Source: Stromatinia cepivora (taxonomy: Eukaryota; Ascomycota; Leotiomycetes; Helotiales; Sclerotiniaceae). Taken from it: 64,000 nt of DNA. A program made the position numbers and the translations under genes. Shown here piece by piece: positions 25,866-39,100 of this stretch. How positions within the stretch are numbered: the stretch's first letter is position 1; each line of letters starts with the position of its first letter. The notes beneath the pieces are model-generated. The model saw nothing but the letters and a program-made list of their open reading frames with translations, was not told the origin of the DNA and did no database searches. The stretch spans positions 1,178,001 to 1,242,000 of the forward strand of contig RCTD01000011.1 in assembly GCA_014898415.1 (NCBI GenBank), written 5' to 3'.

Positions 25866-28800
25866 AAAAAGGATTATTGTATATCTTATATAATCGATCT
25901 AAAGGGAAAACAGGATGAATTTTCATTGTAATCGGAAATTCGAGTTTGAAAAAACTTCTAAATCGATCAATGATCTTAAATCTTCTTTGAATCAGGAAAT
26001 CCAGTTTCTTAGATAATCTTTAAATAGAGTAACTCTTTATATTAAGCTATATGTAATCTTCGATATCGAAATAGATTTTATATTGATAAATATTCATGGA
26101 TTCCGATATCTTGGTTTAGATATATAATAAATCTTCTTTCGTTCGCACAAAAGCCAATCTATTGTATTCTATATATATATAAGCATCATATATATTCATA
26201 TCATCTATTAGCTTATTAATATCTTCCTTCTATTCCCATATATATTTCGATATATATCTGTATAAAATTTCGTAGAGTATAAGCTTTTCTAAGAAGTTGT
26301 ATAGAAGAGTAAGTTGTATATAATCTATTATAAATAGAAATTCTGATTAATCGTTTTGATAATAATTAATAAATAGTTTTAATTGTTGTTAAAAGTACCG
26401 ATTATAAATTTCAATTTGATTATCGATTTGAGGATAATAAACAATGGATAATTTGAAGTCGGTTCTTAGAATTTGACTGAATTCCTTTTAAAACTATGAT
26501 ATGAATTGAGGACCATAATTTAATACTATAATATCAAAGAGATCATAATATCGATATAAATAATAAAAATATAATTATATTTGAATTCGAGTATTGATTG
26601 ATTTATATTAAGGTATAGAGATAGTTTGTTTTATTAATCGATCAATAATAATTAGAATATTATTATATCTATATTTATTTTTATTAAAGTTATAATAATC
26701 TATAGTAATATATTGCTATATTCGATTAGAAATCGGAAATAGATATCATAAATCGGGGATATAATCGTATAGAATGGAATTATATTTGCAAGTATAACAA
26801 TTGTATATATATCTGATTATAATATTGTGTATTCTGAATTAATAGTATTATTGAAATAATAAAAGATAGATTTTATTTATATTAGGATAAGCAATGGAAA
26901 TGGAATTATAGGCTTTACAAATCAAATAAATTCGAAGGTTGTTGATGTTAGGCATTATTAGGTGGTTATTGTAGAACAAAAGGTCATTTTAGAATAATAT
27001 ATATTTGTAACTTTAAATAGCTTATATTTTGAATACTAGTAAATTATCTGTAGTTTTATTTGCTTCAATAATATAATTAATTAGATCGAATCGAGGAACG
27101 ATTTTATTCAAATCAATACTAATAATCGTTGTTTTGTTTGGATAATGCTTTTGTAAGGTTTCTTTTATGATTTCGATATTAATTTGATTATCTTTAATAA
27201 ATTATTAAAGGCAATTCTTCTTCTTAGTATAATTCTGAAAATCCAATTTGTTGATTTGATGGATTAAAGTGTCGACGAAAAGGCTATCTTTTTTAGGGCG
27301 ATATATAATGATGAAATTATAATCGATTAAAACTTCTGTTTAACAAGTTTGTTGAGTATTAAAAGTCTTAATAATTATGAAATATTTAAAGGCCTTATAA
27401 TCGGTATAAACCTTGATTTTATATAGTAAACCAGCGAATTCCGTTTTCCAATAATTAAGAGATCAAATAATTGATAATATTTCTTTATTATGAATTTTAT
27501 AATTCAATTCAATAATAATTATAATCTTGGAAAAATAAATTACAGGTAATCAATCTTCGCTATACTATTATAATAATATATTAGCAATTATTTTATTGGA
27601 TATATTTGTTTCGAATATATAAGAGAATCGATGATTATAGTATTACAGGAATAGAATGGAGATAAGCTTTTTCTTCAAGATATTAAATACATTTTGGTAT
27701 ACTTCGTTAAATATAAACTTAATATTTGCTTTAATAAGTTCGTTAAAAGATTTCGTTATTATACTATAATTCTTAATAAATTATCAATAAAAATTACAAA
27801 AATCAAGGAATAATTAAATCCTTTTTATTATTATCGGAAAAATCCAATTCTCAATTATTTTAATTTTTTCAAGGTTTATTTCTATTTCTTTAGTAAAGAT
27901 AATAAAGTTTAGATATTTGATATATATAATATTGAATTTGTATTTCTTGAGATCTATTTATAGGTCAATAATTTCTAATTATTTGAGAATTAATTTAATA
28001 TAAATTTGATACTCTTTTCCGTTCTTAAAATAGATTAGAATATTATCGAAATATATTATACAAAAGATATTTAGGTAATCGAATAGAATATTATTTATAT
28101 AATGTTGATTGATTACAGAATTATTTATTAATCCGAATAATACAATCTTATATTTGTATAATTTATATCGGATTCGAAAAATAGTATATTTTTTTGAAGT
28201 AGGATTTATTTTATATAATAAAAAATTTGACGAATATCGAGTTTGATAAAGATTTTGATATTGAAAAGTCGAGAAAACGTTTTGTTGATCAAAGGGAAGG
28301 GATATTGATTTTTATATATTAAGGAATTCAATAATCTGGAATCTATACAAAACTTCAAATTATTATTGGGTTTCTTAATGAATAGAATGGATACAGTATA
28401 AAAAGTTTGATTGGATTCAATAAAACCTTTGTTGAAATTATTTATAATATATTTTTTAATGATTTCTAATTGTTTTAGAGATATCTTGTAAAATGAACTG
28501 TAATATAAAGTTTATTCTTTTTTGTTTTTTAATATGATTTTATAATTATAAGATCGATTAGAAAACAAAATGTTTGATTTATATTTAGAAAAAGTTTGAT
28601 AATATTATTGATATTCTAATGATATTTCAGGTTCTGAATTGATTTCAATTAATACTTAATTGAGTTTCCCTTGAACTTTTATATTCTTAAATTCGATGAG
28701 AATAATCAATACTTTTTCTTTCATATATCATTTGTTTTATTAGAAGTTTATTATATTATCAAATTCTTTTAAAATAATAATAAAGAGTTCAATTTATTTA

Positions 28801-29972
28801 TCTCTTTTATATTCTAATTAGAACTTATCGGATTTGAATATATATAAATCAAGGATTTTGGACGATATACAGGGGAGGCATTTGTAGATCTGTAATAGTA
28901 GTATAATTAGTTGGGAAAAAAGTAGATTGAATTTAAAGGGAATCAGGGTTTCTTTCTTTTCAATAAGAATCTATATTATATTTATACTTAAAGGTTTTTA
29001 TTATATATCATCAATTACGATTGATCTATTTAATTGTAAATCTTTTTGATTCTAATATTCTTTAAATTAATTATTTTGTTGATCAATATCTTATTAAATT
29101 AATCGATCAATTTTCCATTTGTAAAGGAATAATTGAATAATAAGGAGATTATTTGAATAGAAGATAGTATAGGGTTTTTCTTTAAATTAATCAAGATATC
29201 GATTGAAGTAATCAAATTTCATTCGAATTTTTGATAATCAAAATCTATTTAAAATAATATTATAACTCCTTAATTCAATAATAAAAAAAGAGATAAAAGA
29301 TTGTTCACAATTATCGATCGTTAAATTAAAGAATATGAAATAGATAATAATATAACCTTATATACTATTATACTCTTTAATTTCAATTGAAACTTTAAAT
29401 AATATAACTCTTAATTTAAATATAGGAAATAAACAAATAAAAAAATATAATATTAATAAAAACGAATCTATTTGCTTTAGAATCAAGAATTACTCTTGAT
29501 CGATAAATATAATCATTTTTCGAAAAATTGCAGAGAAGGATGAATACTTTTTTTTCTATAAGTTTTATTAGATTAAGAAATCTTATATTCTATATAATAT
29601 TTAGAATAAAGATAGAATTTAAATATTTAATTTTAAATACTTTTCTTTTTCTAAACGAGTATTCTATATAATTTCAATTATAACTCCTAAACTGAAGTTT
29701 TCTTTAGTATCCCGATATTCTTCGAATTCTTCTGTTTCTTTTTATATTGTTTCAATTTTATTGAAGTTATTAATACAAAGTATCGATATATATACTATTC
29801 TAGGAAAAGGAGAAAACAACAAACATTTGAAATTCGAATAATTATTGGGTACGGCGGAGTCTGTATATCCGGAAGGAATATTCCGGAATGAAAACAATTT
29901 CAGGGACATAAAGATTTCAAAATTGGAGCTATTAAAACTCCAAAAAGATTGCAAGGGATTTATAATAACCAT
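25866..29972 (-). pseudogene. Gypsy G1 gag-pol remnant
   Basis: Read on the minus strand by comparison with G2: gag includes the open stretch 29742-29972 (SFRNIPSGYTDSAVPNNYSNF, matching PPRNTPPGYTDPIISNNYLNF in G2). Reverse transcriptase lies around 28.5-27.9 kb, RNase H and connection around 27.8-27.3 kb, integrase at about 27.0-26.3 kb, and the integrase C-terminal module ends near 25.87 kb. Stops occur every few codons. Part of gag sits on the other side of the 529-bp insert (30557 to about 30.9 kb). Confidence 0.7.
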
Positions 29973-30027
29973 TAATTTGTGAATAGCTATAAAAATATCT
30001 CGCCCAATATAATATCGATTTCGTTTT

Positions 30028-30556
30028 TCTTGGAGGAGGTTGATTGGTTAATGATAATGAATAATATAATAATAATATTATTCACTATTATTATAGTGGA
30101 AGACTTAGTTATATAGCTTAAAAGGATAATCGAATATATAATGGTTGAAGTCAAAATATGAGTGTATTGAATATTGAATTTATTTTGCTTGTTTTTCAGA
30201 ATAATTCTTTGAAGAAAATCTTCTTATTTATAGTATTTGATAGGATTCTATGAAATTCTATAATATTCTATGATTATAAATAAGATCGATTTAAATCGAA
30301 TCTTATAGAATTGTTTTATATAATGAAATGAAATAGGAACCAATAATATTTAACCTTAGAAATAAGAAAGTTCTACATGCTTCCATTACATTCTATTCCA
30401 TTATAAATCATTCTAATATGATATATGATCAAGATTTTATATAATAATAAAATTTAATAATATCAAATTAAATTATTAATATATCACGTGATCATATGAC
30501 CATCGGTTCGGTTAATATTATTAAGTGATTTAATAAACTTATTAGAAATTCTTATA
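30028..30556. repeat. 529-bp interspersed repeat, copy 2
   Basis: Ungapped match to 1288-1816 with 12 differences (8 transitions, 4 transversions by eye). The host duplication is GTTTT (30023-30027 and 30557-30561). The uninterrupted host sequence can be read in G2 (around 41735), where gag continues straight through, confirming that this is an insertion into G1 gag. Confidence 0.85.
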
Positions 30557-31877
30557 GTTTTTATAATGAAACTTCATTTTGATCTATTTTAATAAATATA
30601 TTCGCAAACTCTTCTGTAGTCTTATAATCTTTGATAAATATTATTATTATTTGCAAAAGAAAGTCAGAAATCTTTTATTCAAGATCTTTAAATAAAACTT
30701 TATCATCGATAATCTCTATTTGAATAACAAGTAATTTGAACTTTCTATATCATTCTAAGAAATTGCTATATCGAATTGTATTAAGTATAATCTATATCTT
30801 ATATTGAGAATAAGTATTATCGATTTCGACCGGGTTCCGATAAATCGCTATAAACTATTCAACCAATTCGAATATTATAAATCGGAGTACTCGTATATAA
30901 AAAGCATAATAATGCATTTGTACTTCCGATTCGATTTGATCGATTATATATATACAATATTGTATTTCACTCTTAAATGATATAATATATAACTCGAATC
31001 ATTCTATAATCAATAATTGCCATAAACTAATTTTAGATTTAATATTATCACTAAATTTAGTAATAAGATTTATAGGTTTTGATATATATATATCTCGATA
31101 CGAATTATGATTGATGCAAAAATACAATCTTGACTAATTAGATCGGCTTCTTGAGTAAAGGGACCCCTGATTATTATATAGATTGTCACTTTCTGAAGAA
31201 AAAGGAGAATCATCGAAGGGCCTCAAATGATCAAATCGTTTGATCAAAGTTTTCTTCCTTTGACTTTAAGATCTTCGAATTTGCTTGGATAAAGATCCTT
31301 AAATTTTGATTAAGGGAATAAGAGGAGTTTTAGGTATTATTGTTGATCTGGATATCTATATAAATATTATTTAGGGCTCAAAAGAAGGTTATACTATTAC
31401 AGAGTTTATCATCACTATAATTTTCAATTATCGATTCTCCTTTTTCAAATTTATAATTATTATATAAAAATCTTGTAATTATAATAATGATTCGGGAAGA
31501 GCAATTGAATTATTAGAAACATTAATTTTATATATTGGAATCTTCTTTTTACCCATCGTCTTTCTTCCAATAATAACATTATTCAATCCTGTATTTATAT
31601 TTTCTTCAAAGATTTATTGAAATAATTGAAAAGAAGGGAACTATTCCTTAGAATAGGTTTTCGAAGGATCGGGATATATAAAAGAAAAAGTTCGTCGTAT
31701 TATGAAAATGATAATACATTTCTAAAAGTATTTATATCTTCATCGATTAAATCGAAATAGATCTTCTTCCTTTGAATATAACATTTATAAAAGTTTATCT
31801 AAAAAAATATTATTAAAATGAAATATTATTTGAAAGACCATCAAATAACCAGATATTTGTAAATAAATTATAGATAA

Positions 31878-32165
31878 TATAACATACAAAAGTTATAATA
31901 GAACTAAATAAATAAGATCAATTATATTCCTTAGAATCTATAATTGAAGAATTATAACTCGTAAGGAGCAATTAGATATATATATATATACACAAATACC
32001 CATTCGTAAGCTACGGGACTATACGCATACATTATTAGGGTCACCATTTTATCATACTAAATCGTATGATTCGTAATGCATATGTACAGACGATCAGCTT
32101 ATTAATTGACATGGGAGATGAGGGGTATCACGTGATTAGCCTCCTGTGGTTCACGATTCGTGACA
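31878..32165 (-). repeat. G1 5' LTR
   Basis: 288 bp; the plus-strand right end is GGTTCACGATTCGTGACA. The right two thirds (about 31990-32165) retain many C and G, while the left third is eroded (TATAACATACAAAAG for TGTGACACACAAGAG). Followed by the target duplication ATTTC. Confidence 0.88.
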
Positions 32166-33520
32166 ATTTCGTGTAATAATTGTTAATAATTTATATTTCA
32201 ATTCTAATTCCATTCGAATTTTTAGATAAATTAGATTTAAATTTCGAAATATATATTTTTTTAAATATATATATTTTTTTTATATCTTTTAATGATACTT
32301 TTTTGATTCTTCTTTATATTATTTAATCCAGCGATTTGTCGAGGAAGCGGGGAAGAATACTATATGGATCACCTGAGCATCGGAAACACACCCCATTCCG
32401 GCGATAGTTACAAGCCGGAATCCAAGAAAACCAAAATGGACTATCCCGCATCACTAACACCAAGTATCCAACCTAGAAGGTGAAGCTGAGGGTCGCACAG
32501 CATATTGATATTATGTGACGACACGCTGTATTAATGCAAGTAATCCTTAGAATCTACTACTGTAGGTCCGAGGGAGATCTATTGAGGTTATACATACACG
32601 GGTAGGAGAACCAGACCTCATGGGCAACCATCTGCGACACATCGTGTTCCTATCTGATGCCCCGAGCCCTTATGTGGCGTGTTATGCTGTTTTCTATGCT
32701 TCATGCATAGCCGATGGCGTAAGTCCTGAATACGTGTCCTAGGTGAAGTGGTGCGTAGCATCACATATTATGTATTGGCATATCGCTGCCAGTACAAGCG
32801 TATCAAGATTAGAACTACGTTTAGGGATGGAATATTAGATATGAGGTAACTATGATTGTAGAACCTTTCGTTATTTCCTAAGATATAAATATTGATGTGC
32901 TATTCTGTACCTCAGTCCCTTCTTGCCCGACTTGCATCATGATTAGGTATGCTCGACTCAATACTACATTACAATCTATGCAGGGATACAACCCAACATT
33001 CATTTTCTATTTTACAAAGCGAGAAGGCGCTGCACAGCAACAGGGCAAACCCAAAGGCTGCTGCTCAAATAAAACCTTGGCCTATAAGGAAAAGAATCAA
33101 AAGGAAGCTTTAACCTGGATTAGCATCTGCAAACCAGCAAATAATTGCAAGATTATTCCACTTCGCATCAAACTTAGGCCATGTAACATTTAATATTGCT
33201 GTAATTCATTTTGATAGGCTTCTTGACGCTGTATGTGTCCTCAATGCATATTGGGCAAGCCGGCTAGCCATGATGCAGGTCGTCGGTTGAGAATGGTGCC
33301 GAATTTGATACGCATTTATACCTTGTGACGGAGAGAAAGGGTTTCTATTCTTTCTATTTCATCGTTTTACAGATTTGCAATCTATAAGTATCTTACCGCT
33401 CCATTTTGTATCCCCTCAGTCAATATCACCTTCGTGCCTAGCGAATAACTCGACAACTACAAATATATATCCACATCTCGTTCATCAATCCTTGTATATC
33501 TACCCTAGCTACAACCAGAG
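32166..33520. other. GC-balanced island, no supported gene
   Basis: AT-rich until about 32330, then unmutated-looking sequence. An open frame at 32897-33193 has no recognisable domain and no coding signature I can defend. A perfect 8-bp inverted repeat (ATTCCGGC, 32395-32402; GCCGGAAT, 32414-32421) with an 11-base loop is the only structured site noticed. The last 150 bases before 33521 are likely the 5' UTR of the small gene. Confidence 0.45.
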
Positions 33521-34042
33521 ATGTCAGGACAATCCATCAAGTACATCTGGAAGTTCCCCCCACCTAAGGATGTGGTAATTCAAAGAGCTCTTATACTTGC
33601 GGCATACATAACGGCCATTCAAACTGATCCAAACCCAACGCAAGTTTTGATCCGGTGAATTCCTTAGACTTCCCAAAAACAATTCTTAAATCATCTAACT
33701 TTTCATAAAAGCTCTGGCATCCACCTTACAACCCGAACTGGAGGGGTCTACAGACCGGATTTGTCACATATCACGGTGTCAGTGAAGAACAAGCAGATGG
33801 AGCAAATTAAGCAACATCAGGCAAGTCATGGATATACAGAGTCGGCAACGTCCTTCAACGTGACAAAGGTCGTTCCAAGAGCGACTAAGCCAGACCACAT
33901 TCACAACTCATGGCCAAGCGCCATGGCAGAGAGGCCTACAGAAATTATCGAGGGACCACCAAATCTGTTGGATCCGGAGACGGATAGCATCTTTGCAGCT
34001 TGGGCCTCGAAAGAAAAGTCAACTAAGAAGACTGAAGAGTGA
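33521..34042 (+). CDS. Hypothetical 154-residue protein, one intron
   Basis: Exons 33521-33654 and 33712-34042. The 57-bp intron starts GTGAAT, has a CTAAC branch-like site and ends AAAAG. Joining them keeps the frame (Arg/Ser junction), giving 154 residues. The product starts MSGQSIKYIWKFPPPKDVV, has a short hydrophobic helix-like stretch (IQRALILAAYITAI, about 21-34), then a polar C-terminal half rich in Lys, Glu, Ser and Pro, ending KSTKKTEE. No signal peptide, transmembrane anchor or known catalytic motif is visible, and I do not recognise the family. Support comes from the in-frame splice, the balanced base composition and a good start context (AGAGATGTC). Alternative acceptors cannot be excluded. 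It lies between the oppositely oriented Gypsy elements G1 and G2. Confidence 0.55.
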
Positions 34043-34752
34043 ATGTGCCTTGTTCATTCATACCATTTATCGTCGCATCCTACAGAGGCTTCAGAACCTA
34101 TCTCAACCACTCTTCAACTTTCGCTATCTAAATTAACCTATCTCTCCCCAAGTCTCTATCCTCCACTTTCAACACCAACGAATCTTTTCGGATGTATTGT
34201 GTCGGTATCAATCCGTTGGTGAAACCGTATCATATGATACCTTCTACTCGGTTTATTGGTATAATCTTGTCTGTCTTTTCATAAGCTACGGATGTGGAGA
34301 GAGTTATGTACACAGTAGCTGAAGCCCTGGCTAGCCTTAGTACGGTCCACATACTTAGTCATCCTATTCCAACATGCTGTTTTCGCTATTTTTAGGGGGT
34401 TTCTGCTTACTACTAGTACCCGCAAAAATTCTTCTCAAATTGCGATGCCTTTCATGAGTATTCTGTTAGTTCCTTGTATCATTGTTATTTTCTGCAATAA
34501 TTCCCTTTTATCTGGGGTATTTTCCTGTTTTGCTGCTGTTTATATTTTCGAAAGCTCGTATTGGGGATATGCATGCTTCACTTCTTGCTTCGATATGTAT
34601 AACTTCAGTCCTTGCCTCACTACTTACCTCATTACTTCAATTTGCATGTGTCAGATGGGAGAATGAGAATTGATTGATGGTCTCTTCAGTTTCGAAAGCA
34701 GCTTGAATCAATTCTAATATGATGATGCCACTTGTGACCATTTCTGTCACAC
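34043..34752. other. 3' flank of the small gene, no supported gene
   Basis: Balanced composition, with no open frame carrying recognisable motifs. Overlapping frames at 34445-34673 are hydrophobic and Cys/Phe-rich but have no supporting context. Probably the 3' UTR and intergenic DNA. Confidence 0.45.
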
Positions 34753-35179
34753 TGTCACAACGGTTGTAACAACGAGCACGTGACTAAGGGACGTCAGGCC
34801 CAATGATCAGGACCGATCCTAGGCGACCCCTTAGGAGGATTTCCTGGTACCAGTCTTGCAGAAGAAATGACCAATAGGAATATATCACATGATGGAGTCG
34901 AGGAGCGAAGGAGTCTGCAGGAGAAGTCTTAGCATTAGGACTCCAGGACCCCATGACCCCAGAGGAACTATGGGGAGTACGAAGGCCTATACAAGAGATG
35001 GAATCTCCTTAGTATGTAGAGCTTCATGCTCAATATCAATCATTACTTTAATAGTATAGGCACGAGAATTGCAATCAGTTGCCAACCTTTGTTGAACCCC
35101 TACTTGAAGTCCAGTCTAAACCACCTCGAGAAGATCTCTAGACTATTCTATCGGACCCTCGAGGCAATCACCCGTAACA
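34753..35179 (-). repeat. LTR remnant related to the solo LTR in A2
   Basis: The plus-strand ends are TGTCACAACGG and CACCCGTAACA. The right half shares several exact runs with 12498-12844 (for example CGAGAATTGCAATCAGTT and AGTCTAAACCA). On the minus strand the LTR start TGTTACGGG is directly preceded by a polypurine tract (GGAAGGGGGAG), so this is the 3' LTR of a minus-strand element. Flanks CACAC and CACTC match at four of five positions. Not visibly RIP-mutated. Confidence 0.7.
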
Positions 35180-35460
35180 CACTCCCCCTTCCAGGAGAGC
35201 TGTGTAGTGAAACTACTCCTGAGTCAAATAAGAGATATCCACCAAATTGAGCTGCCTGAGAAATCCTTGTATTGGATTCACAGGGTGATATAACCTAACG
35301 ATTATTGATTGCTTGCTTCTTTCCAGAGTATCGCTATCTAATACTTATAAGGTGGTTATCGGGTAGCCTACAGTAAATCCATTCATCCGAATAATCTCGG
35401 TACTCCGAATTCCAATACGGCTGTTAGTGTGAGTATATTAGTATTCATGTAGGAAAGTGT
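35180..35460 (-). mobile_element. Truncated internal end of the 34.7-kb LTR element
   Basis: Balanced-composition DNA upstream (minus strand) of the polypurine tract of the preceding LTR. Its position fits the 3' end of an LTR-element interior. No gag or pol motif can be recognised, and the sequence passes into AT-rich DNA at about 35.46 kb, so the element is truncated. Confidence 0.4.
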
Positions 35461-35659
35461 ATATGGATATATAGAAACTATCAAAGGTTCTTCTCTTGAT
35501 AATCTTGAATCAGAAAAGGATATATATTCTTAGGAGTAATTCTCAATCTAAATATTATCATCAATTATTATCGTCATTGTAAAAATAATAATTTGAAGAT
35601 GAAGAATCGTTTCTATGATTTTTTATATTGTTCTTAATATTATTCCGTCTAAATCTTTA

Positions 35660-36076
35660 TCAATACTTTTTCCTACTTTAAAATATATTCAATTAATAAT
35701 TATAGAATATTTAATCAATTATAATTTTTTATATTACTTGTTGTTTTTATATATTTATTGAAGATTATAGACTATAAGTAATTATTATTACGGTTATTGG
35801 AAGGATGTTGCTAGTAAAGCTAGGAATCTCTACAAGGAAACGGCTTCATTGTTAAAGGCAAGTGTATCACCAATGGTCTGCCATCGATTGATTAGAAAAC
35901 TCTATAAAATCTTTGTATTCATTAAACTCTAATATATAATCGACAATTTGTTATCGTTCTGATATCACTTTTTATTGGATTTAAAAGAAAAAGGTTCTTT
36001 TAATTAGAAAAAAATAATGAAAAGTTTTATAATTATTTAAAAACTAATTGATTCTTTGCCATTTATAATTTTAACA
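35660..36076 (+). repeat. H 5' LTR, degraded
   Basis: The final 275 bases align without gaps with 55831-56105. Further left the match fades and there appears to be a deletion of roughly 100 bp relative to the 3' LTR. The gag start codon follows 50 bp downstream. Confidence 0.55.
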
Positions 36077-36125
36077 ATTCTTTTTATTCAATCCTCAGAA
36101 GTAATTTGTCAATTAATTACTATCA

Positions 36126-39100
36126 ATGTCTTTTCGAGTAATCATAATAAGAATAAAAAGTATTCCAGATCCATCGACCAATTCAAATACCTTTCAAATT
36201 CGAGGGGAAAACATATCGAGAATCCAAAACAGTAATGAAGATAAGGCATCGGTATCAAATTATCAATCCATTATGTAATTTGAAGTAGAATTAGTATAAA
36301 GATTCGAAAATATATAAGAAAAGTTCGAAATCTTCAAATCAGAAAATCAATAATAGATCGAAAAGACCTTTATTTATTTTATACAAAAAAGAGTAATTAA
36401 TTCATTAATAATAGTTACCAACGGTAGGGAAACAGTACCTAATTCCATTCTAGCTTTTCAAGGAAGACCCCCGAAACTTCAAAAATTCCTATTTTACAAG
36501 GATTCCATTATTATAAAAGCAAAAGACTTCTTCTTCCAAACTAAACTTATATTTCGGAATAATGATAGATATTACTTTCCGATAGATCAAAAGAAAATAA
36601 ATTATATTATCCAATACTTTCAAAAATAACTTTTTACAGTTTAATATCGATACAAAAACGGGATAATAGATTCTAATATATTATAAAAAGAGTTTAGAGA
36701 ATATATATACAATGTAATATTAAATAAAGGCAATCATTAATGCTTAATTATATAATAAATAATCTATACCAAATAACAATCTATATAAAGTGTAAATAAC
36801 TTTGTAGTATACCTCGATAATTTAAAGGAGGAAATCGAATCGAAGGCGGAGAGTATTCAGAAAGAACATCTCTTAGTAGGTTTACTTCCTTATATTACAA
36901 AAAGAATTTCGGAATTATTTCAACAACCAGAAAACAGAAACGAATTGATCAAACAAATATATCATCTGGAGAATATAAATAAAATGTATCGTATAACGAA
37001 CCCCTTCGATATATCTTATAACCGAAAACAGGGTAATCCCTTTATACAATCCAATCATCTTTTCAATCTTCTTCAAAATAGATAATCTCAGAAGCAGAAT
37101 AATTCATTGTCGATTAGTAGTATACAATTACAGCCTTAATATTTCAAATCTTCTTCTACAGAAAAGAAAGATAAAGGAACTTTGAAGGAAGGTTATTGAG
37201 AACGGGAACTGCAATGCTTTCATTATTAACAATTGGATTATTATTCGAAAGGGTGTATTAATTTATATGTTTATCGATAGTATAAAGGCAATTATCTCAT
37301 TTACACTTACTCCGCATATCTTCTATAAAATAACAACCAAAGAAATGCTACAATTCAGTAATAATTTTAACTATTCCGATGATCCTAGATCCTTAATAAA
37401 AAGAATATATTATTCTAATTATCGAAGCAAATTTTAAGGTCGACAATACTCTAACAAAAATGTACTATCTCATTGATTTCGGAATGCAAATTAATATTAT
37501 TCAATAAAACAAATATATTGAATGGGATTGGGCTTTTGATCCTGGTAAAGGTACTTTATTAGTATTAGTTAATGGGATTAATATACTCTTTTACGGTAAT
37601 CATTGATTTATTATCGAAATAATAGACGAATATAAGGAAAAAAGAATGTATACTCATCAATTCATTATTACCATTCTGAATCTACCAAGAATCGATATTA
37701 TCTTAGGGCTACCTTAACTTTAAACAGTAAACCCGGATATCAATTAGTAATCAATTTCGTTCCATTTCAGGCCTACATTACGAAATCTCGAAATAGTAAT
37801 GGTCAAGGAATTATACAAAGAAATGAAGATTGGGGTTAAAATCTACATACTATTACCGGAAATCCAATCAATTATAAGAATATCGCCAAATTCCAAAAAC
37901 ATCCTTATATTATCACCCTTGTAAATACCTTTTGAATATAAGGAATACAAGGAAGCCTTCTTCGAAAATAAAAGTAGTATACTTTTTGATCATGATTTAA
38001 TGGAATATTATATTGATCTTGAATCTGGATCAACTTCTCTTTAAGGATTAATATATATTCTTTCGGAAAAGGAACTAATAATTCTATAAGAATATCTTGA
38101 AGAATATCAAAAGAAAGGTTGGATTCATTATTTGATTAACTCTGTCGGAGCCCTGATTATATTTATTTTAAAGAAAGGAGATGATTATCGATTAGATATT
38201 GATTATTATGATCTTGATAGGATTATGAAAAAGGACTGTATTTCTTTACTTCTAATTAGCGAATCGTTGGATTGCTTAAGATAAGGGGTCTTTTTTACAA
38301 AACTCGATCTTAAAGATGTATACCATTGAATATATATACGGGAAAGCGATGAATAAAAGATGGTGTTCTGTATTCGTTATGGATAGTTCGAATATCTAAT
38401 TATACTTTTCGGCTTGATTAATGTCTTTATTACTTTTCAGATATATATCAATTAAATATTCGCTGGTTTTGTAGATAGTATTTGTATTATATATTTTGAT
38501 AATATTTTTATTTATTCTAAAGATAGGGAAACCTATATTACTGATATCTATAGAATTTTCACCAGATTATTTGAATACAAATTTTATACCAAATTAAAGA
38601 AATATATATTCTATATATACAAAATGAAATTTCTAGGTTTTATTATATTAAAGAAAGGCATTATTATAGAACTAAACAGAATTCAAATTATCACTGAATA
38701 ATCTGCGTCGATATTCTTTTGTAAAGTTTAAATCTTTTTAAACTTTACAAACTTCTATCGATGGTTTATTATAGTTTATTCGCGAATCGTCTATAGTTTA
38801 ATAAACCTATTATAAAATACTAAAAAGGGAAAGATTATATTAAAATTCAAATGGACAAAAAAGATTCAAAATATCTTTGATAATTTAAAAGAAATTTTTA
38901 TTACAATATCGATACTTCGATATTTTAATCTAACACTCCGAATCCTAATCGAAACCGATGTTTTTAGGTTTATATTAGAATACATACTCTCTCAATTATT
39001 CCCCAATAATTCGAACGATTCTATTACTTCTCAATAGCATCCCATTACTTTTTATTTGCGGAAGCTCAATCTAACAGAACAAAGGTACTTCATTTATAAT

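Larger units (their letters stand above)
24608..32165 (-). mobile_element. Gypsy-type LTR retrotransposon G1
   Basis: A 7558-bp element on the minus strand with LTRs at 24608-24889 (282 bp) and 31878-32165 (288 bp, a longer TA run). The target duplication is ATTTC (24603-24607 and 32166-32170). A purine-rich tract (AAGGGGGAGATAG on the minus strand) precedes the 3' LTR. Its sibling is G2 at 40146-47187 in the opposite orientation. It carries the second 529-bp repeat in gag; without it the length is about 7.02 kb, the same as G2. The coding part has RIP-type stops throughout. Confidence 0.92.

Noticed and set aside
32395..32421. Perfect inverted repeat ATTCCGGC...GCCGGAAT with an 11-base loop
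   Set aside because: Noted in the features but not claimed as a terminator or operator: no adjacent gene and no second example.
32897..33193. 98-codon frame in the GC-balanced island
   Set aside because: No domain, no convincing start context or splice partners, and a composition no different from the surrounding non-coding DNA.
34445..34673. Two overlapping hydrophobic plus-strand frames
   Set aside because: Mutually exclusive frames in the 3' flank of the small gene with no motif or context.
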